From Anaerovorax odorimutans (GTDB lineage: Bacteria > Bacillota > Clostridia > Peptostreptococcales > JAAYPU01), in contig JAENZQ010000004.1 in assembly GCA_016841185.1 (NCBI GenBank), positions 84,008 through 148,007 of the forward strand: a stretch of 64,000 bases of DNA. Direction: 5' to 3'. A program made the translations under genes and the position numbers. Within the stretch, counting starts at the first letter, position 1; the number at the start of each line of letters is the position of its first letter. This document shows positions 34,801-42,000 of the stretch, one piece after another. Below the pieces are notes generated by a model. That model was given only the letters and a program-made list of their open reading frames with translations, was not told the DNA's origin and made no database searches.

Positions 34801-35267
34801 GAATATTTTATTTTAAAATAGATGATCCTGTTATTGAATCAGCGGAGGTCCAAAACAAAGAAAGTATAAGAACAATTGTTGAAAAACAAATACGAAAAAT
34901 GTTTAAAATGGATGGATTGGTTTTAAAAGATATTGATATCATTAAAAGTATCGATAGTTATATTAATGGCTATTCCGATGTGATTCCTGTAAATATTAAA
35001 AAGGACGGAAGCATAGGAGAGAAATCAAAAGCAATGGATGAGGGGGATTTAAAAAAACTTTTGTCACATATGGGTAAATTAACTAAAGAAATATGCATGG
35101 ACATTATGCAGGGAACCATTGACATAAGGCCCAAAAAGTTAGATAATAATAAAACAGCCTGCACATACTGCAAATACAAAACCATTTGCCAATTTGACAC
35201 TTCACTGGCAGGCCAGAAATACGAAAGATCAGATAAAATCAAACCGGAAGATATTTTAAAGAGTTAA
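31875..35267 (+). CDS. addB: AddB subunit of helicase-nuclease AddAB
   Basis: A 1130-residue subunit of the AddAB recombination machine that resects double-strand breaks. N-terminus LVPEQFTLQAERIAFEKL follows the AddB helicase-like pattern with a degraded ATP site; the C-terminal nuclease has VIDYKSGGKKINLSEVVNGLQLQLMVY (catalytic D..K and Q..Y), and the Fe-S cluster cysteines are visible as one Cys in ECFSRCPFEHFLRYG and CTYCKYKTIC near the end. Its usual partner addA does not follow here: a repeat, a tRNA and a foreign-looking segment do. GGGGTG precedes the ATG. Confidence 0.93.
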   Translation: MAVNFLTGRADKDLNEYMYEKISERMKHAPDSHIIILVPEQFTLQAERIAFEKLKVPGLIGVEILSFSRLGHKVLGETGGGIRTHINEQGKHMVLYKIISELHEALEIFGNVAGKHGFISLANSLITELKQFNISVDDLKNIADGLEDDHLILKKKLKDIYLIYEKFSMYLENQFVDSEDFINLLIGQIRNVSFLKNASIWVDGFDFFNPQTFLLIEQLMLCSGEINFNFTIDSEYLCRDFDLFDVSRYTMKKCRNIAEKNNISYKIIKTPDKYIKEKVPEIKYLEKELFAHPPYPYKADVAHIDIVSCSGYSAELESVASQIIELVRNKGYRFREIAVICNDMDSYGLLISKVFEEYKIPVFMDIKRSIMHNPFVEYLLALMDIVAGGYKYEDIFRFLKTQLAELDPDDCEALENYALRYAIKGSQWKKDFVFGLDELGQEYLDGLNEHRKALLSFFTAFEKAMKEEKSVKGKTEALYEFIRSRADLNNRIEELISDLRKNNELTFVREMTQIWNVIINVLDQMVELVGDLEIKLSEYVNIMRAGMESVEIGIIPTTVDQVLVGTLQRSRIGTVKALFMIGVNDGIIPSDEKNSELFVFEEKEVLKEKNIELSKSEDIRIREERLAIYKTMCCPEAYLWVSYVTADSEGKEMRPSLLINRLKKLFGNIAVQKDFLENNHHSKLISTPDSTKKYLIEQSRNIMEGDEMPEIWKSVFNWYLKKDEHASFMNLLFSGLFYENKVNKMDNSNIKALYDMPPVLSPTRLECFSRCPFEHFLRYGIKADERKVREVAFVEMGEIYHQSLMRFTKEIANRGLSWQNIDDTQCVKIMEYVMDVIAEEYGEGILKRNGRYAYRFSRIKRAAQKTALILTEQVKKGNFNEFYYEVSFGRKGKFPPIQVVLPEGETVYIEGRIDRVDVLRREEDVLIKVIDYKSGGKKINLSEVVNGLQLQLMVYLHAALKGFEGKNEALKAKPAGIFYFKIDDPVIESAEVQNKESIRTIVEKQIRKMFKMDGLVLKDIDIIKSIDSYINGYSDVIPVNIKKDGSIGEKSKAMDEGDLKKLLSHMGKLTKEICMDIMQGTIDIRPKKLDNNKTACTYCKYKTICQFDTSLAGQKYERSDKIKPEDILKS

Positions 35268-35283
35268 GAAAGAAAAGAGAGAA

Positions 35284-35474
35284 TATGGAACCTTTGGTTC
35301 CATTGAGATTGTTGAAAAAGCCTACAATCTCCAGGCTTTTGAAAAATTCGAGGTCAAGGCGCGCTGAGAGCGAGCAGCGGAGCTTACTTCAGGTAAGTGA
35401 GCATGTTCGCTTGAAAGCAGCAACGCAGAAATTAGGAGATTTTCAACAGCTTGTATGGAACCTTTGGTTCCATT
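35284..35474 (+). mobile_element. MITE-like repeat, copy 2, with duplicated palindromic flanks
   Basis: A 149-bp core (35305-35453) nearly identical to 10810-10959, with the same 9-bp terminal inverted repeats (35310-35318, 35440-35448). It is bounded by identical 21-bp sequences (35284-35304, 35454-35474) containing the palindrome ATGGAACC-TTT-GGTTCCAT, unrelated in sequence to the flanks of copy 1. It sits 17 nt after addB and 2 nt before tRNA-Thr. Non-coding on both strands apart from accidental frames. Confidence 0.75.
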
Positions 35475-35476
35475 AT

Positions 35477-35551
35477 GCCAACATAGCTCAGCGGTAGAGC
35501 AGCTCACTCGTAATGAGCAGGTCGTGGGTTCAAGTCCCGTTGTTGGCTCCA
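35477..35551 (+). tRNA. tRNA-Thr, anticodon CGU
   Basis: A full cloverleaf can be drawn: acceptor GCCAACA with TGTTGGC, D arm GCTC-AGCGGTA-GAGC, anticodon arm GCTCA-CTCGTAA-TGAGC, T arm GTGGG-TTCAAGT-CCCGT, discriminator T and an encoded CCA (35549-35551). The anticodon CGT in the 7-nt loop reads ACG, threonine. Confidence 0.95.
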
Positions 35552-35592
35552 TAAAATTCCTATGTCCTTTAGGACATAGGAATTTTATTTTT
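35552..35592 (+). terminator. Strong terminator after tRNA-Thr
   Basis: A 16-bp perfect stem (35552-35567 with 35572-35587) with loop TTTA, followed by TTTTTG. It starts at the base after the tRNA CCA. Confidence 0.9.
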
Positions 35593-35771
35593 GACAGGAC
35601 TTGAGACCACGGCCAAAGGGAGTAAAGGGGTAAAGGGGTTTTCCCCCTTTAAAAAGTGTTTCAGAGAAACACAATTATATCAATGTTCATTAAAAAATGA
35701 TATATGGTTTTACAGGTAAGGAACAAAATGGTAGAATAATTTCGCAAGATATTTTAAAGGGAGAAGTTGAT

Positions 35772-36947
35772 ATGAAAAAGTTTTTAATAGGTTTTATTTT
35801 AGGAGCATTGATATTTAGTTTGATTCCTTTCGGAACTTTAAAAGAATATATATGTTACAAAGCAGATGACAAAGAGAAAAAAACGATTGTATTATTTGGT
35901 GATTCTATCACCGCCTATAATGCATCATTAGGGGATCAGGGTTTTTTTACTTGGGCAAATGTGTTTTTAGGACAACGATTTGAAGTTTTAAACTGCGCAG
36001 GAGTAGCCGAAAACACAACTGCCCAAATGTTAGCAAGGATACAAACCGATGTAATTAACTATGCGCCAGACTATTGCTTTGTTATGGGAGGTTTGAACGA
36101 TACGAGGGCATCCATAGACCCTGCAACTACTATTGCTAATTTAAAGGATATTTATGCAGCTTTAAAAGATGCAGGAATAAAAGTAATAGCGGCAACATTG
36201 ACTCCCGACGATTCGGTTTACAAAGGCGAATGGTATGAAGTCAACGATTGGATCAGAAGCAACGCTAAATCGGACGATGTTATTGTTATTGAAATTGGTA
36301 AAGGAATGATAGATTCTACAAATGGAAACCCATTAAAAAATACTACTATAGATAATTTACATCCATCCCCTTACGGGGCTTTTTTGATGGGTAAAGAAGT
36401 TTATCGGCAATTAGACGGCTTGATCAAACCGATTGATAGCTTTGCTATAAAAAACGGTGATAATAATGTATTGAATCCTAATCCTATGATGTTGGGGGAT
36501 AATTCAGGCGTAGCAGATTTCTCGGCATTTATAAGCGGCGATGTAACACCTTCTAAAGTTATTCGTAAAGATGGAATTGATGGAGAATGGCAGCAAGTAA
36601 TCACATCAACCGAAACAGTAGCAGACTTTGGTCAAAGTACAGCAACAGGATTCTCAGCAGGTGATGAAGTTTATGGACAATGTGAAATAGAAGTAAATGA
36701 TATTACAAGCTTGAAAAAGGTTGAGTTATGGGTAGGAGCATGGGATTCGGAATTTATGCCTTTGAAAGTCACTAAGGCATTATTGCATGATGACTCTTAT
36801 GCGGATGTTAATAATGGTAATTGGTCCGGAGTAATAAAAACAGGTACTTTAACAATTCCTGAAAACACAAACACTATAATTATTCAATTGAGATTTACAG
36901 GAATTGCGACATATAAAATAGGCAGAATGGAAATAAGAAAAAAGTAG
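35772..36947 (+). CDS. Membrane-anchored SGNH/GDSL hydrolase
   Basis: A 391-residue exported protein. Residues 5-22 form a signal anchor (FLIGFILGALIFSLIPFG); residues about 38-215 are an SGNH hydrolase with block I LFGDSITAY (nucleophile Ser), a block III-like GGLNDTRAS and block V DNLHPSPYG (catalytic Asp and His). The C-terminal 150 residues look like a beta-sandwich (carbohydrate-binding-type) domain. It would hydrolyse esters, perhaps acetyl groups on a surface polysaccharide. ATG 35772 has AAAGGGAG upstream; earlier starts lack a ribosome site. Its place just after a tRNA gene and its phage-like N-terminus suggest acquisition. Confidence 0.78.
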   Translation: MKKFLIGFILGALIFSLIPFGTLKEYICYKADDKEKKTIVLFGDSITAYNASLGDQGFFTWANVFLGQRFEVLNCAGVAENTTAQMLARIQTDVINYAPDYCFVMGGLNDTRASIDPATTIANLKDIYAALKDAGIKVIAATLTPDDSVYKGEWYEVNDWIRSNAKSDDVIVIEIGKGMIDSTNGNPLKNTTIDNLHPSPYGAFLMGKEVYRQLDGLIKPIDSFAIKNGDNNVLNPNPMMLGDNSGVADFSAFISGDVTPSKVIRKDGIDGEWQQVITSTETVADFGQSTATGFSAGDEVYGQCEIEVNDITSLKKVELWVGAWDSEFMPLKVTKALLHDDSYADVNNGNWSGVIKTGTLTIPENTNTIIIQLRFTGIATYKIGRMEIRKK

Positions 36948-37042
36948 GTATTAAAAGGAAGGCTTTGCAATATGGGTGAATATTCCTCTTCATATAACAT
37001 ATATTAAATTCAACATACAAAAAAATCAAGTAGGAGGATACT

Positions 37043-37243
37043 ATGGACAAGACTCTAATAACGCCTGATGAAGCTGCTGAAATATTACATATCGCACCGG
37101 ACACCGTTCGCCTTTGGTGTAGAACAGAGCCGGCTTTTCCAAGCATTAAAGTAGGAGATCACTATAAAATCGACCAATCTGAGCTTCGTACATGGATTGA
37201 GAATCAATGGGAAATAAAAATTGAATCAAGTAAAAGAGATTAA
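37043..37243 (+). CDS. Excisionase-family helix-turn-helix protein
   Basis: A 66-residue protein made almost wholly of one HTH_17/Xis-type winged helix: LITPDEAAEILHIAPDTVRL, then IKVGDHYKIDQSELRTWIE. Such proteins are excisionases or small regulators. No integrase is near, so a directionality factor role cannot be supported. AGGAGG lies 8 nt before the ATG. Confidence 0.8.
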   Translation: MDKTLITPDEAAEILHIAPDTVRLWCRTEPAFPSIKVGDHYKIDQSELRTWIENQWEIKIESSKRD

Positions 37244-37246
37244 TAT

Positions 37247-37273
37247 AAAGAGGCTTTTTTAAGTCTCTTTTTT
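37247..37273 (+). terminator. Terminator of the HTH gene
   Basis: AAAGAGGC pairs with GTCTCTTT (one G-T pair) and ends in TTTTTT. It starts 4 nt past the stop codon. Confidence 0.65.
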
Positions 37274-37549
37274 AACATCTCAGATGGAACAATGAAATAA
37301 AATAGATGGTTTATTATAAAGACAGTAGTTAGGGGTAGGAAGAATAATAGTTAATAATTTAACAAAAATTATAATCATATCGTCTCTTTAAAAATAAGAG
37401 AAATTTGTTAATTAAATAACAGAAAAAAGCTGATCAAAATTGATCTAAAAATAAAAATTATCCATAAAGTGCCGGTAATTCAATAAAATTTATCCTAATA
37501 TCAAAAGAATTTTTTTAAAATAAATAGTTAAAAAATTATCAAAAATATA
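37274..37549. other. AT-rich spacer with no gene seen
   Basis: About 280 nt of strongly AT-rich sequence between the HTH terminator and the next promoter. I see no coding frame with a ribosome site and no strong structure. Confidence 0.5.
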
Positions 37550-37577
37550 TTGACATTTTACAAATACGTAGTATCAT
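37550..37577 (+). promoter_or_regulatory. Promoter of the small-gene cluster
   Basis: Consensus TTGACA (37550-37555), 16-nt spacer, TATCAT (37572-37577), about 100 nt before the first small gene. A second possible -10, TATAAT, lies at 37577-37582 but with an overlong spacer. Confidence 0.55.
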
Positions 37578-37675
37578 ATAATTAAGAAAAAAAGTAAATG
37601 TTAAATAATTAACAAAAAACAATCATCAAAACGCAAAATGTAAATTGATAAAACAAAAACATAGGGGGGCCGCTT

Positions 37676-37777
37676 ATGAATATTAAAAACATTGTACGTG
37701 AATCACTGGAAAAGCCAATTGTTTCCATAGGATGGAGTGAAGTACCTCCGGTAAACTTTTTAAAATTTCCTTACTAA
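37676..37777 (+). CDS. 33-residue peptide of unknown function
   Basis: A short frame from ATG 37676 to TAA, with a very strong GGGGGG (37664-37669) 6 nt upstream. The product starts MNIKNIVRESLEKPIVSIGW and ends SEVPPVNFLKFPY. It has no signal peptide or membrane span; the Pro-rich, hydrophobic C-terminus is unlike the two paralogues downstream. Existence is supported by ribosome site, spacing to a consensus promoter and position; function unknown. Confidence 0.55.
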   Translation: MNIKNIVRESLEKPIVSIGWSEVPPVNFLKFPY

Positions 37778-37870
37778 TCTGGTGAATATTACGGAAGCTA
37801 TGAAATTTTTATAATATGTTTGTAATAACCGTATTCATCTAATAAAAATAAAATGAAAGAGGGATAGAAA

Positions 37871-37987
37871 ATGGATAAAAAGTTTGCGAAAAGATTGTTT
37901 AATGAATGCAGAGACTGGTCAAGTATCCAATCCATGATGACCGAAAAAGAATATGCTGAATTTATACAAATGGCCAAAGTCTTTTAA
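37871..37987 (+). CDS. 38-residue protein, paralogue 1 of a tandem pair
   Basis: ATG 37871 follows GAGGGATAGAAA. The product begins MDKKFAKRLFNECRDWSSIQ and continues SMMTEKEYAEFIQMAKVF. It is closely similar to the product at 38063 over its full length (MDKKFA.RL.NECRDW.SIQS.MTEKEY..FI..AK), and changes between the two are largely conservative or third-base, which argues for protein-level selection. Likely a helical cytosolic miniprotein. Not a family I recognise. Confidence 0.68.
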   Translation: MDKKFAKRLFNECRDWSSIQSMMTEKEYAEFIQMAKVF

Positions 37988-38062
37988 TCTTGAAGTACAT
38001 AAAGATAATAAATGATTAATTAAAGTATTGACTCATAAATATTAAGAAAAGAGGGATAAAAA

Positions 38063-38191
38063 ATGGACAAGAAATTTGCAAGGAGATTATACAATGAATG
38101 CAGGGACTGGGCAAGTATCCAATCGATTATGACAGAAAAAGAATATATAGAGTTCATAAATTTAGCCAAGGAGTTTCAAAAAGAAAAGTAA
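38063..38191 (+). CDS. 42-residue protein, paralogue 2 of a tandem pair
   Basis: ATG 38063 follows AGAGGGATAAAAA, the same ribosome-site context as its partner. The product begins MDKKFARRLYNECRDWASIQ and continues SIMTEKEYIEFINLAKEF plus QKEK, four residues longer than paralogue 1. The nearly identical spacing, leader and protein show a tandem duplication. The single Cys and Trp (NECRDW) are kept in both. Function unknown. Confidence 0.68.
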   Translation: MDKKFARRLYNECRDWASIQSIMTEKEYIEFINLAKEFQKEK

Positions 38192-38262
38192 AATAAAAAT
38201 CAAAGAACGATTTTTGAATTTTCTGTAAAGAATTTAATATAGATTACTTAAACTTAAACCTG

Positions 38263-38290
38263 CCACTCAGATGCCAGATCATCTGAGTGG
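38263..38290 (+). terminator. 11-bp hairpin after the small-gene cluster
   Basis: CCACTCAGATG pairs with CATCTGAGTGG (38263-38273, 38280-38290). No T-run follows, so it may be part of a larger RNA structure reaching to 38437. Confidence 0.5.
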
Positions 38291-38392
38291 AAATCTTATA
38301 CGGTAACACTGCTTAAATATAGATGTAATGAAGGATCTGGTTCAGCCTATAACCAAGTCTCGATTTCAAAATTTAATATTACTAAGGGAAGG

Positions 38393-38437
38393 CAGCTCCA
38401 TAATTTAACCCGAAATTGGAGCTGGTTTCTTTTTTTG
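38393..38437 (+). terminator. Intrinsic terminator closing the small-gene region
   Basis: CAGCTCCA (38393-38400) pairs with TGGAGCTG around 38417-38424 with AATTT/AAATT extending the stem, followed by a run of seven T residues (to about 38437). The 100 nt before it (38290-38392) has further pairing potential (TGGTT/AACCA; CTGCTT with AAGGCAG). Confidence 0.65.
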
Positions 38438-38457
38438 AGAACAAAATTCATTAATTA

Positions 38458-38486
38458 TTGACATAAACTCCGGATAAATATACGAT
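38458..38486 (+). promoter_or_regulatory. Promoter of the second diguanylate cyclase gene
   Basis: Consensus TTGACA (38458-38463), 17-nt spacer, TACGAT (38481-38486), 45 nt before ATG 38531 and just after the terminator. Confidence 0.6.
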
Positions 38487-38530
38487 AAATACATCTTTAT
38501 CTTCCATATAATTCTTTGGGGGATGCGCGT

Positions 38531-39823
38531 ATGTTTCTAAATAAAAAAGAGAAAAGCTATTATTTTCTTGTGGTTTTCTGCATTATTTTTGTCCTATTAT
38601 TGAGTTTTTTTTCGATTGATTCGTTAAAAAATGATTATTTTGATGCTATCGGCCAAAGAGCTTTAAGCGTGGCCGTTGTAACAGCTGACAGTATAAAGCT
38701 CAGTGATTCGGAAGTTGAACGGCTTGAAAAACTGGGATTTAGTGATTTGTTAGATGACACGGTTAATATAGAATTTGAACAACATGTTCGCAAGTTTATG
38801 AAAAGCAGCGGAATAAAATATATATATATTATGAGGAGGTTATCACCGGATAAAATAAAGTATACTGTTAACAAAGAAGAAACGAGCTATTTTGGTGTTC
38901 CTGAAGGAACAAAACTGGATACAATTTATTTAATGGATGCAGTAATTGATCATAGGACAAGATTAGAGGATACGGATAACCAATGGTATTGTGATAAAGA
39001 CCGGTATACCGTATTAACTAAGTATATTTTAGATATTTATACCCATGAGAAAACAACTTATGCTTTCTATGAAGATGAATGGGGAAGCTATCTTACCGGA
39101 TTTGCCCCGGTATATTCAATTGAAGGCAATTATATTGGTATATTAGGCGTAGATATTTTTCTCGAAGAATATACAACATTAGTAAATAAAAGAATAATGA
39201 TTCTTGTATTATTGAATTTTATCAGTGTCATTATGGGCATAATTATAATCAATAGTTTCAGGCGTATATACAAAACCAGAGCCGATGCATATCATTTCAG
39301 GCAAAAATCCTATCTGGATGATATGACGGATTTGTATAATCGCCGTACTTTAAAAGAACGTTCTAAAGATTACTGGGAAAAGGCATTGAAACAAAATATA
39401 TCCATTACTGTTGTCATGATGGATATAGATCATTTCAAAGCATATAACGATAAATACGGGCATATGGTCGGAGATGAATTGATCTCAAAAGTTGCTTCTG
39501 CTATGAAACTTTGCACAAGGGAGAATGAAGATCTGCTTTTCAGATATGGCGGTGATGAGTTTATGATAATGTTTTTTGATACTGAAATAAATACCATTAA
39601 TTTAATAATAAAAAGGATAAGGGAACATGTAAAAAGCATCTGGATTAAAGGAGTGGATGAAAGAGTGACATTAAGCTTTGGCATTGCTTCAACACTTCCG
39701 AAAGAAGGCTCGGATTTGAATCAGCTCATAGAAAATGCGGACCAAGCTCTTTATCTGTCCAAACAGGAAGGAAGGGATTGTATACATTTCTTCGATGACA
39801 GGCATCAAAAGAATCAAAAATGA
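38531..39823 (+). CDS. Membrane sensor diguanylate cyclase
   Basis: A 430-residue protein with a membrane span (about 8-28), an extracytoplasmic sensing region (about 30-220) of Cache-like type, a second span (about 225-245), and a GGDEF domain (about 265-428) with MMDIDHFKAYNDKYGHMVGD and intact RYGGDEFM. It should make cyclic di-GMP in response to an outside signal. KLCTRENEDLL just before has a RxxD-like RENED, possibly an inhibitory site. ATG 38531 has GGGGGAT 7 nt upstream; an earlier TTG at 38516 would overlap that site. Confidence 0.88.
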   Translation: MFLNKKEKSYYFLVVFCIIFVLLLSFFSIDSLKNDYFDAIGQRALSVAVVTADSIKLSDSEVERLEKLGFSDLLDDTVNIEFEQHVRKFMKSSGIKYIYIMRRLSPDKIKYTVNKEETSYFGVPEGTKLDTIYLMDAVIDHRTRLEDTDNQWYCDKDRYTVLTKYILDIYTHEKTTYAFYEDEWGSYLTGFAPVYSIEGNYIGILGVDIFLEEYTTLVNKRIMILVLLNFISVIMGIIIINSFRRIYKTRADAYHFRQKSYLDDMTDLYNRRTLKERSKDYWEKALKQNISITVVMMDIDHFKAYNDKYGHMVGDELISKVASAMKLCTRENEDLLFRYGGDEFMIMFFDTEINTINLIIKRIREHVKSIWIKGVDERVTLSFGIASTLPKEGSDLNQLIENADQALYLSKQEGRDCIHFFDDRHQKNQK

Positions 39824-39896
39824 ATTTCATTTTTTCTATTTCCGATTTTATTCCAATAGTAACAATATGAAAGGATTTTTCTAAAAAGAACAAAGG

Positions 39897-40808
39897 TTAA
39901 GCTTTTGTTCTTTTTAACGCAGGAAAAGGAAGCTGTGAAAAAAGTATGCCTGAAAACATCAAAAGGCCGCCAACCACGCCCCGAGTACCTAAGCTTTCAT
40001 TTAAAATGAACCATCCGCCAAAAGCACCCACAACGACTTCCATGCTTAGAATGATGGCTGCATGAGCAGGTGGTGCATGTTTTTGTCCGATAACCTGAAG
40101 CGTATAGGCAATTCCAACAGAGCAAATACCGCCGTACAGAATAGGCACAATTGCCAGATTCAGAATATTAAGTGTAATCGTTTCTATGAATAAACTCGTT
40201 ATCAGACTTAATGCCGAGCAAATTGCAAATTGTAAGGCTGACAGTATTAAGGGGTTTGTTTTTTTTGAAAAGTAGTCTATGATTAATATATGTGCAGCCC
40301 AGAAGAAAGCCCCGATAAGTTCAAGAAAATCCCCTTTTGACAGGGAAAAACTCCCGATGGAAGTAAGGAAATAAAGGCCAATCACCGCTAATCCTGCGCC
40401 AAACCAGGTGTTCAGAGTGATTTGATGCTTTAAAAAAATACCTAAAAAGGGGACGAGCACGATATACAGGCCGGTAATAAAAGCAGCTTTACCGGCGGAG
40501 GTGTAGGCAAGTCCTATTTGCTGAAATGAAGCTGCAAGAAATAAAAAGATACCAGGCCCGATACCTGCAATAAAGGCTTTTTTTATTTCCGACGACATCT
40601 GAAATTTTTCCAATGCAGAGTCTTTTTTCTTTTTGTTTAGAAAATAAATGAGAGGCAACAGGGAGAGGCTTCCAAGGGCAAACCGTATGCCATTAAAGGT
40701 AAAAGGGCCGATATACTGAGCTCCGATACGTTGAGCTACAATGGCGAGCCCCCATATGGCTGCAGCAAGAAATAAAATCAAGTTGGACTGAAGTGTTTTT
40801 GAATTCAT
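39897..40808 (-). CDS. EamA-family (DMT) transporter
   Basis: A 303-residue membrane protein with ten helices in two EamA repeats (for example AAIWGLAIVAQRIGAQYIGP and the second-half IILSMEVVVGAFGGWFILNE). Such proteins export metabolites, often amino acids. It lies 118 nt after homoserine dehydrogenase on the same strand; export of a threonine-family amino acid is possible but unproved. Confidence 0.85.
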   Translation of the reverse strand: MNSKTLQSNLILFLAAAIWGLAIVAQRIGAQYIGPFTFNGIRFALGSLSLLPLIYFLNKKKKDSALEKFQMSSEIKKAFIAGIGPGIFLFLAASFQQIGLAYTSAGKAAFITGLYIVLVPFLGIFLKHQITLNTWFGAGLAVIGLYFLTSIGSFSLSKGDFLELIGAFFWAAHILIIDYFSKKTNPLILSALQFAICSALSLITSLFIETITLNILNLAIVPILYGGICSVGIAYTLQVIGQKHAPPAHAAIILSMEVVVGAFGGWFILNESLGTRGVVGGLLMFSGILFSQLPFPALKRTKA

Positions 40809-40926
40809 GATTAAGGTACCTCTGTTTTATAGTATATTTCGTCAACGAAGGATTTAAGATTTAAATATAAGTACGAATTGCTCGTACCCATACAATTTAA
40901 TTTTCTTCCAAATTGTATTATCCGGC

Positions 40927-41961
40927 CTATCGTAGTCGTTTAAGTAAAGTTAGCAAATCACTGTAAATTCCATATGCGGTCTGTTGTATTTCAGGTGCAT
41001 GTTCAAGTATGCTTAAAGTACCCATTAAATCCGTTGTGATGGAAAGAATGGACGAAGTGGCATCAATGTTATAATATATATCATTTGAATCGATTTTACA
41101 AGGTGAAACTTTCCCTTTTATTTCGTTATGCTCATAATAACCTTCACAGATGAGTTTGATTTTTTTTCCGGACAGGAAAGCAGATTTAATTTCTGAAGCT
41201 GTAACATTGGTAATGCCTGTTCTGTCAACAGATTCAGGGTTTAAATCGCCATTCATAAGTACATTTGCAATGGCAGCCGTTTTAGCGGCCGCATCCCAAC
41301 CTTCTGTATCCATAGTAGGATCTGCTTCTGCAAAACCCTGTTTTTGGGCAGAAATAACGGCTGATTCATAAGTTTCTCCTTTTTCCATTTGCTCCAGTAT
41401 GAAATTTGTAGTGGAGTTGAGGATTCCTTTAAAGGATAGTATTTTGCAGCCCGTAAGGGTTTCACGAACCATATTAAAAACAGGTGTTCCATCCATTACT
41501 GTGGTTTCGTAAAGAAACTGAACTTGGTGGTCTGCCGCAAGTTTGCTTAACCTTTTAAATGCCCAGGCAATAGGCCCCTTGTTGCCGGTAATAACGTGCA
41601 TATTTTGGCTGAAAGCAGTTTCAATATGTTGAATAGCAGGTTGGCCGTCGGCAATAGATAAAGTGCTTAATTCAATGAGAACGTCTGCAGTGGAATCTTG
41701 AATCAAGTCTATTGCCTTTGAGGAAGTATATGATGGATTTGAAGATAAAAATTTTTCGTAAGTATCTATTTCGTTTAGAGCGTTTTTCAAATCTATTCCT
41801 TCTTTGTTCAAAAGGCATCCTTTTGATCCGGTGGCAATAGCGGTCACCTTAACCTGATTACCGGTGAGTTGATTTATCTCTTTTTCATTTTTCATGATCA
41901 TTTCGCAAAAGGCCCTGCCTGCATTGCCGAAACCGATTAAGCAAAGATTTAAAGTATTCAT
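40927..41961 (-). CDS. hom: Homoserine dehydrogenase, short form
   Basis: A 344-residue enzyme reducing aspartate semialdehyde to homoserine. NAD(P)-binding LIGFGNAGRAFCEMI, catalytic-Lys region HVITGNKGPIAWAF, and GILNSTTNFILEQMEKG followed by AQKQGFAEADPTMDTEGWDAAAKTAA are all typical. It lacks the C-terminal ACT domain (usual length about 430), so it should not be feedback-inhibited by threonine through that domain. GGAGTG lies upstream of the ATG. It is the 3'-ward neighbour of the ABC importer operon, 39 nt away. Confidence 0.9.
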   Translation of the reverse strand: MNTLNLCLIGFGNAGRAFCEMIMKNEKEINQLTGNQVKVTAIATGSKGCLLNKEGIDLKNALNEIDTYEKFLSSNPSYTSSKAIDLIQDSTADVLIELSTLSIADGQPAIQHIETAFSQNMHVITGNKGPIAWAFKRLSKLAADHQVQFLYETTVMDGTPVFNMVRETLTGCKILSFKGILNSTTNFILEQMEKGETYESAVISAQKQGFAEADPTMDTEGWDAAAKTAAIANVLMNGDLNPESVDRTGITNVTASEIKSAFLSGKKIKLICEGYYEHNEIKGKVSPCKIDSNDIYYNIDATSSILSITTDLMGTLSILEHAPEIQQTAYGIYSDLLTLLKRLR

Positions 41962-42000
41962 AATAAATCACTCCGTTTCATTTGGATTATATATATCAAT

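Noticed and set aside
35322..35552. Leftward open frame across the element and tRNA-Thr
   Set aside because: It is a translation through a tRNA gene and the repeat; such frames are a known artefact.
37043..37243. Active prophage or integrative element based on the excisionase-like gene
   Set aside because: No integrase, structural phage genes or clear direct att repeats are present; only a remnant can be argued.
38290..38440. Cyclic di-GMP riboswitch before the second diguanylate cyclase gene
   Set aside because: I looked for the GEMM-I and GEMM-II conserved elements and did not find them, and the region ends in a terminator upstream of the gene's own promoter.
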